From Shinella fusca (GTDB lineage: Bacteria; Pseudomonadota; Alphaproteobacteria; Rhizobiales; Rhizobiaceae), in the NCBI RefSeq assembly GCF_014203155.1, contig NZ_JACHIK010000003.1:248001-312000 (forward strand): a stretch of 64,000 bases of DNA, written 5' to 3'. Positions 20,686 through 29,558 of the stretch are shown piece after piece (positions within the stretch are counted from its first letter, which is position 1; each line of letters starts with the position of its first letter). The notes under the pieces are model-generated. The model saw only the letters and a program-made list of their open reading frames with translations, was not told the origin of the DNA and did no database searches. Both the position numbers and the translations under genes were made by a program.

Positions 20686-20714
20686 GTTTTAACCGCTTTT
20701 GCCATACAAGCAAG
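20686..20714 (-). promoter_or_regulatory. Putative bamA promoter
   Basis: On the minus strand, CTTGCT (20714-20709), a 17-bp spacer and TAAAAC (20691-20686) lie about 65 bp before the bamA start, in a comparatively AT-rich 238-bp gap after rseP. It matches the rhizobial housekeeping pattern CTTGNC-N17-TA-rich. Found by eye only. Confidence 0.4.
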
Positions 20715-20862
20715 GTCACGCGTTAATTTCTATTTACTTCAATTGAAACCGTGGCCTTACGGCCACTACATCGTTTTCATTACGGTAAACAGAGCGTTAG
20801 CACCCTCGCCTCGGATCGGCGGTCTCCCCTTCGAATTATGGACCCGGCCGTATCGGCCGGCT

Positions 20863-21996
20863 TCAGCCGAGCAGCATGGATATGTCGTTCCAGGTCGCGA
20901 AGACCATGAGCATCAGAACCAGCGCCATGCCGATGCGGAATGCGATCTCCTGCGCCCCAGGCCCGACAGGTCTGCCCCGGACAGCCTCCACCGCATAGAA
21001 CATCAGATGGCCGCCATCAAGTACCGGAACCGGCATCAGGTTCAAAAGTCCAATGGAAACAGACAGGACCGCCGCAAGCTGCAGCACGGCGGCAACACCG
21101 AGCGTCGCCATCTGGCCGGAAGCCTGCGCAACGCGGATCGGCCCGCCGAGCTGGTCCGCCTTCATGCGGCCGGTCAGGAGGTTGGACAGGTAGTCGAACG
21201 TGCCGGTCACGATATGCCAGCTCTGCAGCGCGCCCTGCCCCACGGCTTCGAGCGGGCCGTAGTGAACGATGCGGAAATTGCCGGTTTCCTGGTTCGTGAC
21301 GATGCCGATGAGGCCGATCTCGACCTTGTTGCCGAACTGGTCGGTGATCTCGGTGCGCTTGGGCACCATCGGCAGGTCGATGTCCTCGCCGGCGCGGCGC
21401 ACGGTGACGACGATCTTCGTTTCCGGACGAACGCTCACGTAGCGGCGGACGTCGTCGAAGGTGTCGACTTTCGAGCCGTCGAGCGCCACGAGAAGGTCGC
21501 CGGGGCGAACGCCGGCTTCCTCGGCGGCGCTGCCGGGGCGCACCTCGGCGACGATCGGGTCGGCGATCTGGCGGCCGTAGATGGCGAACATCACGGCGAA
21601 GATGGCGATGGCGAGCACGAAATTGGCGATGGGGCCGGCGGCGACCGTCACGGCCCTTTTCCACAGGGCCGCGCCGAGGAAGGTTCTCTTGCGCACCTCT
21701 TCCGGCAGGGCCGAGACGGATTCGTAATCGGGAATGGAGGCCGGGTCGTCGTCGCCAAGGAATTTCACATAGCCGCCGAGCGGGATGGCAGAGAGCTTCC
21801 AGCGCGTGCCGCGCCGGTCGGTGAAGCCGACAAGCTCCGGGCCGAAGCCGACGGAGAAGGCGGTGATACCGATGCCCGACCAGCGGCCGGCAAGGTAGTG
21901 GCCCATCTCGTGCACGAAGACGATCAGCGTCAGCACGAGCAGGAAGGGAACGATGTATCCCGTCACCAGACCGACGGAGCCTGCCAGCATGTCCAT
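20863..21996 (-). CDS. rseP: RIP metalloprotease RseP (site-2 protease)
   Basis: Inner-membrane intramembrane zinc protease, 377 residues. The first membrane helix carries the HExxH site (VFVHEMGHYLAGRW), and the last third has the partner motif NLMPVPVLDGGHLMFY. A single PDZ domain (VRPGSAAEEAGVRPGDLLVALDG) sits in the periplasmic loop, where E. coli RseP has two. The family cleaves anti-sigma factors or clears signal peptides. The start is the ATG giving MDMLAGSVG; six bases further in is a second ATG. It lies between cdsA and bamA. Confidence 0.95.
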   Translation of the reverse strand: MDMLAGSVGLVTGYIVPFLLVLTLIVFVHEMGHYLAGRWSGIGITAFSVGFGPELVGFTDRRGTRWKLSAIPLGGYVKFLGDDDPASIPDYESVSALPEEVRKRTFLGAALWKRAVTVAAGPIANFVLAIAIFAVMFAIYGRQIADPIVAEVRPGSAAEEAGVRPGDLLVALDGSKVDTFDDVRRYVSVRPETKIVVTVRRAGEDIDLPMVPKRTEITDQFGNKVEIGLIGIVTNQETGNFRIVHYGPLEAVGQGALQSWHIVTGTFDYLSNLLTGRMKADQLGGPIRVAQASGQMATLGVAAVLQLAAVLSVSIGLLNLMPVPVLDGGHLMFYAVEAVRGRPVGPGAQEIAFRIGMALVLMLMVFATWNDISMLLG

Positions 21997-22021
21997 TCTT
22001 ACAGTCCCCAGTCTCTTCCGG

Positions 22022-22855
22022 TCACGGGCCGAAAAGGAACACACCGGCCGGCGTGTTCGCGGTGCCCGACACGAGCGCATCGCCAAGCGCAATGAGGAAC
22101 GCGGCGAAGCAGGCGAAAACAAGGCCGTCCACGCGGTCCATGACGCCGCCGTGTCCCGGAATGAGGCGGCTGGAATCCTTGACGCCGAAACGCCGCTTGA
22201 TGAAGGATTCGAAAAGGTCGCCCGCCTGGCTGAACACCGAGAGCACCAGCGCGATGGTCGGCACCCACAGGCCGTTCAGCGAGAAGAAGGCCATGTGCAC
22301 CAGCGTGCCGGCGATGACGGCCGCAATCGCCCCGCCGATCGCCCCCGACCAGGTCTTGCCCGGCGAGATGGGCGGGGCGAGTTTGGGACCACCGATGGCG
22401 CGGCCGACGAAGTAGGCAAGGATATCCGTCGACCAGACGACGGCGAAGATGAACAGCATGGCGGCGAAGCCGTGCGCCGTATCGCCGCGGATCGCCGCCA
22501 GCGAGATCACCGTCAGGCCCGAATAGGCGATGCCGCCGGCAAGCCAGCCGCTTCCCTTGAGCGCCAGCGCATAGACAATGCCGACCGCGACGGCGGCCAG
22601 CAACAAAGGCAGCGCGAATTCGTCGACGCGGAAGACGACGAGCGCGGCGACGAGGGCGGTCGAGGCCCAGCCGAAGGCATTGCCGCGGAAATCCGTCTCC
22701 GGAAGCCGGGTAATGGTCGACCACTCGTAATAGATCAGGAGCGCGATGACGGCGGCAAGCAGCCGGAAGGCGATATCGCCGTACCAGGTCGCGGCAAGCA
22801 CCACGGCGGCAAGCACGATGCCGGACAGGATGCGCAGGCGCAGTTCACGTCCCAT
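22022..22855 (-). CDS. cdsA: Phosphatidate cytidylyltransferase CdsA
   Basis: Integral-membrane enzyme making CDP-diacylglycerol from phosphatidate and CTP, 277 residues with several membrane helices. The family signature near the C-terminus is KDSSRLIPGHGGVMDRVDGLVF, preceded by SPGKTWSGAIGG and SQAGDLFESFIKRRFG. The ATG at 22855 overlaps the uppS stop by one base (TGATG); an in-frame GTG one codon upstream would give a 4-bp overlap instead. Part of the frr-uppS-cdsA-rseP run. Confidence 0.96.
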   Translation of the reverse strand: MGRELRLRILSGIVLAAVVLAATWYGDIAFRLLAAVIALLIYYEWSTITRLPETDFRGNAFGWASTALVAALVVFRVDEFALPLLLAAVAVGIVYALALKGSGWLAGGIAYSGLTVISLAAIRGDTAHGFAAMLFIFAVVWSTDILAYFVGRAIGGPKLAPPISPGKTWSGAIGGAIAAVIAGTLVHMAFFSLNGLWVPTIALVLSVFSQAGDLFESFIKRRFGVKDSSRLIPGHGGVMDRVDGLVFACFAAFLIALGDALVSGTANTPAGVFLFGP

Positions 22856-23601
22856 CACGACCCCACAGCGAGCGTGGCGGCCGGCTGCAGCCCGCCGAAG
22901 CGGCGCTCGCGCATGGCATAGCGGGAAAGAGCCGAAAGGAAGGTGTCACGCGAAAAATCCGGCCAGAATTCGGGAACGAACATCAGTTCGGCATAGGCCC
23001 CCTGCCAGAGCAGGAAGTTCGACAGCCGCTCCTCCCCGCTCGTGCGGATGATAAGGTCGGGATCGGGAATGTCGGCGGTATCGAGGCCGGCGGCGATGCG
23101 CTCCGGCGTGATCTCGCCGGGCGTCAGCCTTCCGGCGGCGACGTCCACGGCAAGCGCACGCATGGCGCGGGCGATCTCGTCGCGCGCGCCGTAGTTGAAG
23201 GCGATCACCAGCGTGATGCCGGTATTGGCGCGCGTCGTCTCCTCGGCCTCCAGCAGCAGCGGCAGGATGTCGCCCGAAAGGTTCGTCTTGTCGCCGATGA
23301 TGCGAATGCGGACATTCTGCTTGTGCAGGACGGCAAGGTCGCGCCGGATAAAGGTCTTGAGCAGGCCCATGAGGTCGGAGACCTCGCTTTGCGGGCGGTT
23401 CCAGTTCTCCGACGAGAAAGCGAAGAGCGTGAGGTAGGAAATGCCGCAGTCGGCGGCCGTCCGCACGGCCTCGCGCACCGCCTCGACCCCCTTGCGGTGC
23501 CCCATGGCGCGCGGCAGGCCGCGCGCATTCGCCCAGCGTCCGTTGCCATCCATGATGATGGCGACGTGTGCCGGTACGGTGCTGGGCGATAGCTGGTTCA
23601 T
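22855..23601 (-). CDS. uppS: Undecaprenyl diphosphate synthase UppS
   Basis: Cis-prenyltransferase making the C55 lipid carrier for peptidoglycan and polysaccharide export, 248 residues. Motifs are [20 protein letters not shown] with the catalytic aspartate, the conserved [11 protein letters not shown], and the C-terminal [27 protein letters not shown]. The ATG at 23601 is preferred to a TTG two codons upstream. It is followed immediately by cdsA. Confidence 0.97.
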   Translation of the reverse strand: MNQLSPSTVPAHVAIIMDGNGRWANARGLPRAMGHRKGVEAVREAVRTAADCGISYLTLFAFSSENWNRPQSEVSDLMGLLKTFIRRDLAVLHKQNVRIRIIGDKTNLSGDILPLLLEAEETTRANTGITLVIAFNYGARDEIARAMRALAVDVAAGRLTPGEITPERIAAGLDTADIPDPDLIIRTSGEERLSNFLLWQGAYAELMFVPEFWPDFSRDTFLSALSRYAMRERRFGGLQPAATLAVGS

Positions 23602-23643
23602 CGACAATCCGGGAAAGAGGAAGACATGCAGGCGGCGAAGGCC

Positions 23644-24204
23644 TCAGACCTGCATGATTTCCTTTTCCTTGTCGGCAAGCAAGCGATCGACGTCCAAAAT
23701 CGTCTCGTCCGTCATCTTCTGCACCCTTTCGGACTGGCTGCGGGAGAGGTCCTGCCCGATATCGCCGTCCTTTTCGGCTTTCTTGAGATCGTCCATGCCG
23801 TCGCGGCGCACATGGCGGATCGCCACCTTCGCCTTCTCGGCGTAGTCATGGGCGACCTTGACGAGGGACTTGCGGCGCTCCTCGTTGAGCTCCGGCAGCG
23901 GGATGCGAAGGTTCTGGCCGTCGATGATCGGGTTGAGGCCGAGGTTGGATTCGCGGATGCCGCGCTCGACCGCACCGACCATGCCCTTGTCCCAGACGGA
24001 GACCGACAGCATGCGCGGCTCGGGAACGGAGATGTTGGCGACCTGGTTGAGCGGAACGCGCGAACCATAGGCTTCGACCTGCACCGGATCGAGCACGTTG
24101 GCCGAGGCGCGGCCGGTGCGCAGCGAGGCGATGTCGTTCTTGAACGCGTTGATCGCGCCGTCCATGCGGCGCTTCAGTTCCTTCAGGTCTATACCTTCAC
24201 TCAT
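23644..24204 (-). CDS. frr: Ribosome recycling factor
   Basis: Splits post-termination ribosomes together with EF-G; 186 residues, the normal length. It shows the two-domain RRF sequence: an N-terminal helix ([44 protein letters not shown]), the beta domain ([24 protein letters not shown]) and the C-terminal helices with [26 protein letters not shown]. It sits between pyrH and uppS. Confidence 0.98.
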   Translation of the reverse strand: MSEGIDLKELKRRMDGAINAFKNDIASLRTGRASANVLDPVQVEAYGSRVPLNQVANISVPEPRMLSVSVWDKGMVGAVERGIRESNLGLNPIIDGQNLRIPLPELNEERRKSLVKVAHDYAEKAKVAIRHVRRDGMDDLKKAEKDGDIGQDLSRSQSERVQKMTDETILDVDRLLADKEKEIMQV

Positions 24205-24262
24205 CGGAATACTCCCGTTTTCACAGAGCGGCTGCACGCATGGAGCGTGCGCGCCTCAAGAA

Positions 24263-24985
24263 TCAGTTGTCGGTTACGATGGTCCCGCGTCCGCCGCCGG
24301 TCAATATTTCGGCAAATCCGCCCTTTTCATGGATGGAGAAGACGATGATCGGGATGTGGTTCTCGCGGGCGAGCGCCACGGCGGCGACGTCCATGACGGC
24401 AAGGCCCTTCTCCAGCACCTCGCCATGCGTCAGGCGATCGAAGCGGGTGGCGTGCGGGTCCTTTTTCGGGTCGGCGGAATAGATGCCGTCGACCTGCGTG
24501 CCCTTGAAGATGGCTTCTGCGCCCATCTCGGCGGCGCGCAGCGCTGCGGCCGAGTCGGTCGTGAAGAAGGGATTGCCGGTGCCGCCGGCGAAGATCACCA
24601 CGCGACCGAGCGAGAGGTGGTAGAGCGTCGCGCGCTGCGAGAAGCTCTCGCAGATCTCCGGCATGGCGATGGCCGAGAGGACGACGGTGTCGATGTCGAG
24701 CTTGCGCAGCGAGGTCGCGAGCGCCAGCGCGTTGATGACGGTCGCGAGCATGCCCATGTGGTCGCCGGTCACCCGGTCGCCGCCCTTGGAGGCGACGGCA
24801 ACGCCGCGGAAGATGTTGCCCCCGCCGACCACGACACCGACCTCGACGCCGAGCGCGCGGGCTTCCGCGATGTCGGAGGCGATGCGGTCGGCGACCGCGA
24901 CATCGATGCCGAAGCCCTGCGATCCCATCAGCGCTTCGCCGGAGGCTTTCAGCAGAACACGTTTGTAGATTGGCTTGGCAGTCAT
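24263..24985 (-). CDS. pyrH: UMP kinase PyrH
   Basis: Hexameric amino-acid-kinase-fold enzyme phosphorylating UMP to UDP, 240 residues. The N-terminal YKRVLLKASGEALMG holds the phosphate-binding lysine, VVVGGGNIFRG forms the glycine loop, and GTGNPFFTTDSAAALRAAEMGAEA binds UMP and ATP. The gene order rpsB-tsf-pyrH-frr is nearly universal. Confidence 0.98.
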   Translation of the reverse strand: MTAKPIYKRVLLKASGEALMGSQGFGIDVAVADRIASDIAEARALGVEVGVVVGGGNIFRGVAVASKGGDRVTGDHMGMLATVINALALATSLRKLDIDTVVLSAIAMPEICESFSQRATLYHLSLGRVVIFAGGTGNPFFTTDSAAALRAAEMGAEAIFKGTQVDGIYSADPKKDPHATRFDRLTHGEVLEKGLAVMDVAAVALARENHIPIIVFSIHEKGGFAEILTGGGRGTIVTDN

Positions 24986-25116
24986 TGTCGCTCCTGAACT
25001 CGTAAGCCTGCTCGCCCGATCCGGCCGCCGGGCGGGACCGGGGACGGTTCCGCGCAGGGCAGCCTTGGCCGCAGAGAAATTTCGGGGCAGGCATTTCGGG
25101 ATGCCGGATACACGAA

Positions 25117-25142
25117 GGGCGCCGCGTTGTCACGCGGCGCCC
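25117..25142 (-). terminator. GC-rich hairpin after tsf
   Basis: Perfect 10-bp stem GGGCGCCGCG / CGCGGCGCCC with a 6-nt loop, 30 bp past the tsf stop and before pyrH. On the minus strand it has only a weak T-run, so it may be a leaky terminator or mRNA-stability element rather than a full stop. Confidence 0.5.
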
Positions 25143-25171
25143 TCGCCTTTTCCCAAGCGGGATTAATAAAA

Positions 25172-26098
25172 TCAGCCCTTGGCAGCGGCTGCGACTTCGG
25201 CGGCGAAGTCCGACTCTTCCTTCTCGACGCCTTCGCCGAGCAGCAGGCGGGCCATGCCGACGACTTCGATCGGCGCGCCGACGGTCTTTTCAGCTTCCTT
25301 GACGGCAGCGCCGACCGTGAGGTCGGGGTTCATGACGAACGCCTGCGACAGCAGGGCGACTTCCTCGAAGAACTTGCGCATGCGGCCTTCGACCATCTTC
25401 TCGATGATGTTGTCCGGCTTGCCGGAAGCGCGCGACTGCTCGATGAAGACGTTGCGCTCGCGTTCGGCAACGGCGGCATCGACTTCCTCGGCGCGGATGG
25501 CGAGCGGAGCGGTGGCAGCGATGTGCATGGCGACCTGGCGGCCGATGGCGTTCAGGGCTTCCTTGTCGCCGGTCGACTTCAGCGCGACGAGAACGCCGAG
25601 CTTGCCGAGACGGTCGGCGGCAGCGTTGTGGATGTAGGTCGCGACGACGCCGTCCTCGACCGACAGGGCAGCCGAGCGGCGCAGGTTCATGTTCTCGCCG
25701 ATGGTGGCGACGGCATCCTTGATCGTGTCGGTGACCGACTTGCCGGTTGCCGGATAGGTGGCGGCGCCAACGGCCTCGACGGTGCCGTCGGTGGAAAGCG
25801 CTACGTCGGCGATGCCGCGGACCATGGACTGGAAGGCGTCGTTACGGGCAACGAAGTCGGTTTCGGAGTTGACTTCGACGACGACGGCCTTGGTGCCGGC
25901 GCTGGCGACGCCGATCAGGCCTTCGGCAGCGGTGCGGCCCGACTTCTTGTCGGCCTTGGCGATGCCCTTGGCGCGCAGCCAGTCGATTGCCGCTTCGATG
26001 TCGCCGTTGTTCTCAGCCAGCGCCTTCTTGCAGTCCATCATGCCTGCGCCGGACTTCTCGCGCAGTTCCTTCACCAGTGCAGCGGTGATTTCAGCCAT
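25172..26098 (-). CDS. tsf: Elongation factor Ts
   Basis: Nucleotide-exchange factor for EF-Tu, 308 residues. The N-terminal UBA-like domain reads [43 protein letters not shown], containing the TDV-equivalent region. Two core domains follow ([34 protein letters not shown]). The start is the ATG giving MAEITAAL; the frame open upstream is not EF-Ts. It is separated from rpsB by 142 bp containing a strong hairpin. Confidence 0.98.
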   Translation of the reverse strand: MAEITAALVKELREKSGAGMMDCKKALAENNGDIEAAIDWLRAKGIAKADKKSGRTAAEGLIGVASAGTKAVVVEVNSETDFVARNDAFQSMVRGIADVALSTDGTVEAVGAATYPATGKSVTDTIKDAVATIGENMNLRRSAALSVEDGVVATYIHNAAADRLGKLGVLVALKSTGDKEALNAIGRQVAMHIAATAPLAIRAEEVDAAVAERERNVFIEQSRASGKPDNIIEKMVEGRMRKFFEEVALLSQAFVMNPDLTVGAAVKEAEKTVGAPIEVVGMARLLLGEGVEKEESDFAAEVAAAAKG

Positions 26099-26163
26099 TG
26101 TGAGCCTCTTGTCGGTTTGTTGCGTGCCGCCGGAAAACCTCGGGCGGACAGGGTCTTCAAACG

Positions 26164-26198
26164 AACCGAGGCCAGGGATCGTCTCTCTGGCCTCGGTT
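26164..26198 (-). promoter_or_regulatory. Strong hairpin between rpsB and tsf
   Basis: Perfect 12-bp inverted repeat (AACCGAGGCCAG / CTGGCCTCGGTT) with an 11-nt loop in the rpsB-tsf spacer, followed on the minus strand by a short T-containing segment (CGTTTG). It could be an intra-operon attenuator that sets the rpsB:tsf ratio or an mRNA-processing structure. Confidence 0.5.
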
Positions 26199-26240
26199 GG
26201 ATGGGAAAGCGGGAGCGAAAGGTTCGCCCCGACCTCGGCC

Positions 26241-27002
26241 TTACGCTTCGGCTTCGAGAGCCGGCTCGACCGGAGCTTCGGCGGAGGCGCCGAGGTCGCG
26301 GCCCGATGCACCCTGCTGGCGGGCGATGCCGTCGATGGCAGCGCGGGCGATCAGGTCGCAGTAAAGGGCGATGGCGCGCGAGGCGTCGTCGTTACCGGGG
26401 ATCGGGAAGTCGATCGGGTCCGGATCGCAGTTCGAGTCGATGATGGCGACGACCGGGATGCCGAGACGCTTGGCTTCCTGGATGGCGATCGATTCCTTGT
26501 TGGTATCGATGATGAACATCAGGTCCGGGGTGCCGCCCATGTCGCGGATACCGCCGAGGGCCTTTTCAAGCTTCTCGCGTTCGCGCTCGAGGGTCAGGCG
26601 TTCCTTCTTGGAGTAGCCGGAGCCTTCCGAGGACAGGATCTCGTCGAGCTTGCGCAGGCGCTGGATCGAGTTGGAGATCGTCTTCCAGTTCGTCAGCATG
26701 CCGCCGAGCCAGCGCGAGTTGACATAGTACTGGGCCGAACGCTTGGCAGCATCGGCGATGATCTCGGACGCCTGGCGCTTGGTGCCGACGAAGAGAACGC
26801 GACCGCCGCCGGCAACCGTGTCGGACACGACCTGAAGCGCGCGCGAAAGCAGCGGAACGGTCTGTGCGAGGTCGATGATGTGGACGTTGTTACGGTCGCC
26901 GAAGATGTACGGCTTCATCTTCGGGTTCCAGCGGTGGGTCTGGTGGCCGAAGTGAACACCAGCTTCCAGAAGCTGGCGCATAGAGAAATCGGGCAATGCC
27001 AT
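26241..27002 (-). CDS. rpsB: 30S ribosomal protein S2
   Basis: Small-subunit protein S2, 253 residues. Characteristic regions are [29 protein letters not shown] at the N-terminus, [37 protein letters not shown] in the middle and [31 protein letters not shown] near the C-terminus, followed by an acidic alanine-rich tail. The start is the ATG at 27002. It is the first gene of the rpsB-tsf unit, with a candidate promoter at 27128-27156. Confidence 0.98.
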   Translation of the reverse strand: MALPDFSMRQLLEAGVHFGHQTHRWNPKMKPYIFGDRNNVHIIDLAQTVPLLSRALQVVSDTVAGGGRVLFVGTKRQASEIIADAAKRSAQYYVNSRWLGGMLTNWKTISNSIQRLRKLDEILSSEGSGYSKKERLTLEREREKLEKALGGIRDMGGTPDLMFIIDTNKESIAIQEAKRLGIPVVAIIDSNCDPDPIDFPIPGNDDASRAIALYCDLIARAAIDGIARQQGASGRDLGASAEAPVEPALEAEA

Positions 27003-27127
27003 GCCTAGGTATCCTTTTCCGGTTGAACCTCCGCAAGGCGAACAGCACTTCCTTCGGAAATGCCACCGGCGGAACAGCCCGGATTTCTCCCGGACGATCC
27101 CATGCCTCACGTGTGGAATGAGCGGCC

Positions 27128-27156
27128 CTTTAACCGCAGTTTGCCGGCAAATCAAG
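27128..27156 (-). promoter_or_regulatory. Putative rpsB promoter
   Basis: Minus strand CTTGAT (27156-27151), 17-bp spacer, TTAAAG (27133-27128), giving an rpsB leader of roughly 120 nt. It lies within the 394-bp gap between eipB and rpsB; the remainder of that gap holds the palindromic repeat at 27261-27345 and no plausible gene. Confidence 0.5.
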
Positions 27157-27260
27157 GGCGGAGGAGCAAAAATGTGCCTGCGGGGCCCCGTCCGCTGCGT
27201 TTTGTCCGGCAATCGGAAGCTGTCGTCTCAGGCTTCCTTACCCGCTTACCCGTTCACCAC

Positions 27261-27345
27261 CGTCATCCTCGGGCTTGCCCCGAGGATCCATCGCCATGTC
27301 CGCAAATGCGGCATGGATGGTCGTGTCAAGCCCGACCATGACGAC
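27261..27345. repeat. REP-like palindromic repeat, copy 1
   Basis: Palindrome around CGTCATCCTCGGGCTTGCCC with its complement CCCGAGGATCC, followed by an oppositely oriented GTCAAGCCCGACCATGACG half. The same family occurs at 32361-32440 and 63275-63350. All three sit between tandem minus-strand genes. Confidence 0.75.
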
Positions 27346-27396
27346 GGAGAGGATGGAGGAAGATCAGGCGGGCGAATGACTGCCAGCCACACACCC

Positions 27397-28224
27397 TTAC
27401 TTGCACTCCTGCGGCTTGAACAGTTCCAGCTTCGCCAGCTTGCCCGTCAGCACGAACTCGCCGTAGTCCATCGTCAGGTCGCGGGTGATGCCGTTTTCGT
27501 AGAGCTTGAAGGACATGCGGTAGACCGGCAGCGCGTCGCCCTCGCTGGTGTCGTTGTAATAGGCGATGGAGACCGGCCAGAAGGCCTGCTTGGCGAAGGC
27601 GCCGGCCTTGTCGGCATCGGGATCGCCGGCCTTCGGCATCTCCTTCTTGCCGACGACCGAGGTGGTCATCAGCGTCTTGTCGCCCGAATCCGAGCCGTCG
27701 TAGATGCGCGATTCGAAGAAGCGTTCGCCCTTCCTGGCGTGGTCGATGACTTCCAGCATGTGCTCGGTCGGAAAGCGGCTCGCGGCGAGCTCCAGCTGCT
27801 TTTCGTCCGGCTCGGTGAGGTCGACGCTGACGCCCTTCTTGTCCTCGCGCGCCGAGCCGCGCACTTCCTTGTCCAGCTTCTCGTCGGTGAAGGAGCGGGT
27901 GAGGAAGCGGAAGGAACCGTTCTTCAGGTCCTCGTAGGTCGTCGTCTGCTGGTCGGCAAGGCGGGTTTCGTCGCCGGTATTGACCTGCGTGACGAAGCGG
28001 AAGCTCACCGTATAGCCGTCGCAGGGGCTGCCGTTGAACTCGTAGACCATGCGGCCGTACATGCCGGCGATGCCGGAGCGCTCGGTGGCGTCCTTGAGCT
28101 GGAGGTCGTAGACGGCGCGGTGCGGCGCAAGCCCGCTCGCCGGCGAGGCAAAGGCGGTCGCGGCGCCGCTGCCGGCAAAACATGCCCCGGCCAGAAGGGC
28201 CGCGACGAAGGCTGAACGAAACAT
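27397..28224 (-). CDS. eipB: Cell-envelope integrity protein EipB (DUF1849)
   Basis: 275-residue exported protein of the DUF1849/EipB family, periplasmic in Brucella and needed for envelope integrity. A signal peptide covers about residues 1-26 (ALLAGACFAGSG...FASPASG). The mature part starts LAPHRAVYDLQLKDATERSGIAGMYGRMVYEFNG, which is strongly family-like. Two cysteines remain in the mature chain, C68 (SPCDGY) and C274 (PQECK), the positions of the conserved disulfide in Brucella EipB. It stands alone, divergent from ridA. Confidence 0.9.
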   Translation of the reverse strand: MFRSAFVAALLAGACFAGSGAATAFASPASGLAPHRAVYDLQLKDATERSGIAGMYGRMVYEFNGSPCDGYTVSFRFVTQVNTGDETRLADQQTTTYEDLKNGSFRFLTRSFTDEKLDKEVRGSAREDKKGVSVDLTEPDEKQLELAASRFPTEHMLEVIDHARKGERFFESRIYDGSDSGDKTLMTTSVVGKKEMPKAGDPDADKAGAFAKQAFWPVSIAYYNDTSEGDALPVYRMSFKLYENGITRDLTMDYGEFVLTGKLAKLELFKPQECK

Positions 28225-28368
28225 CCGTTTCCTCCTGTTGAATCCGTCGGCGATGTTATATGAACTCTTCCGGCAAAAGCGAGGCAATATCCACGCCTTG
28301 CCACATTCATTTCCAACACTGCGACTTGCCTGCAGCAATGCCCCTCACAGCCGAGAACGGAGACCGGA

Positions 28369-28833
28369 ATGTCCGCTGAAATCGAAAAACGCGTCAAGGA
28401 ACTGGGTTACGACATCCCCGCGGCGGCAGCGCCCGCGGCCAACTACGTGCCCTTCGTCATCAGCGGCAACGTGCTCCACATTTCCGGCCAGTTGCCGATG
28501 CTGGACGGCAAGCTCGCCTATACCGGCCATCTCGGCAAGGATGTGGACGTGGCCGGCGGCCAGAAGGCGGCGGAACTGTGCGCCCTCGGCCTCCTCGCCC
28601 AGGCAAAGGCCGCCCTCGGCGACCTCTCGCGCATCAGGCGCGTCATCAAGATCAACGGCTTCGTCGCCTCGGCACCCGATTTCGTCGAGCAGCACCTCGT
28701 CATCAACGGCGCCTCCAACTTCCTCGTCGGCGCGCTCGGCGATGCGGGCAAGCATGCACGCGCCGCCGTCGGCATGGCGGCGCTTCCGCTCAACGCCGCC
28801 GTCGAGATCGACGCCATCATGGAAATCGCCTGA
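28369..28833 (+). CDS. RidA (YjgF) family protein
   Basis: 154-residue RidA-superfamily protein of the longer subfamily; RidA itself hydrolyses reactive enamine/imine intermediates from PLP enzymes. The core VLHISGQLPMLDGKLAYTGHLGKDVDV and the C-terminal ARAAVGMAALPLNAAVEIDAIMEIA with the conserved arginine before LP are visible. A good GGAG ribosome site precedes the ATG. Its stop overlaps the next ATG by one base (TGATG), starting a four-gene plus-strand run. The specific substrate is unknown. Confidence 0.9.
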   Translation: MSAEIEKRVKELGYDIPAAAAPAANYVPFVISGNVLHISGQLPMLDGKLAYTGHLGKDVDVAGGQKAAELCALGLLAQAKAALGDLSRIRRVIKINGFVASAPDFVEQHLVINGASNFLVGALGDAGKHARAAVGMAALPLNAAVEIDAIMEIA

Positions 28834-29558
28834 TGTCCAACCTCAACTGGCTGACCGAACGGCCGATCGCCCATCGCGGCTATCACGACCTCAACCGCGC
28901 CGTCTGGGAAAACACGCTGTCCGCCTTCGCGCGCGCCGCCGATGCGGGCTTTTCCATCGAATGCGACCTGCAATATTCGGCCGATGCGATCCCGGTCGTC
29001 TTCCATGACGACGACCTGAAGCGCCTGTGCGGCATCGAGGGCGATGTGCGCCAGCGCACCGCCGCCGAGCTGGGCCTCCTGACCATCGGCGGCACGGCCG
29101 ACAAGGTGCCGACGCTGCGCCAGCTTCTCGACCTGGTGAAGGGCCGCGTGCCGCTGGTCATCGAACTGAAGGGCCGTAAGGGCGACGACGACGGCTTCGC
29201 CATGGCCGTCCTCGACGCGCTCGAAGGCTACGACGGCCATGTCGCGCTGATGAGCTTCGACCACTGGCTCCTCCGCGACCTCAAGGAGATCGGCACCAAT
29301 CGCCCCGTCGGCCTGACGGCGGAAGGCGCGCGGCCGGAGGAATTCGCCGTGCACGAGGAAGCGATGCAGCTCGGCCTCGACTTCATCTCCTATTATTACG
29401 GCCACCTGCCGAACGCCTTCATCAGCCGCCAGCGCGAGCTCGGCCGGAAGGTCATCACCTGGACCGTGCGCGACGACGAGGCGCGCACGATCACGGCCGA
29501 GAACGCCGACCAGATGACGTTCGAGGGCTTCGATCCGCGCGAGCCCCTGACGGCGTGA
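28833..29558 (+). CDS. Glycerophosphodiester phosphodiesterase family protein
   Basis: 241-residue cytoplasmic GDPD TIM-barrel protein. The active-site elements are PIAHRGYHDL (catalytic His with the HRG arginine), NRAVWENTLSAF, the metal-binding IECDLQ and VVFHDDDLKRLCG. The typical product is glycerol-3-phosphate from deacylated phospholipids. No signal peptide is seen. It is translationally coupled to ridA by a TGATG overlap and to the following GNAT gene by a GTGA overlap. Confidence 0.9.
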   Translation: MSNLNWLTERPIAHRGYHDLNRAVWENTLSAFARAADAGFSIECDLQYSADAIPVVFHDDDLKRLCGIEGDVRQRTAAELGLLTIGGTADKVPTLRQLLDLVKGRVPLVIELKGRKGDDDGFAMAVLDALEGYDGHVALMSFDHWLLRDLKEIGTNRPVGLTAEGARPEEFAVHEEAMQLGLDFISYYYGHLPNAFISRQRELGRKVITWTVRDDEARTITAENADQMTFEGFDPREPLTA

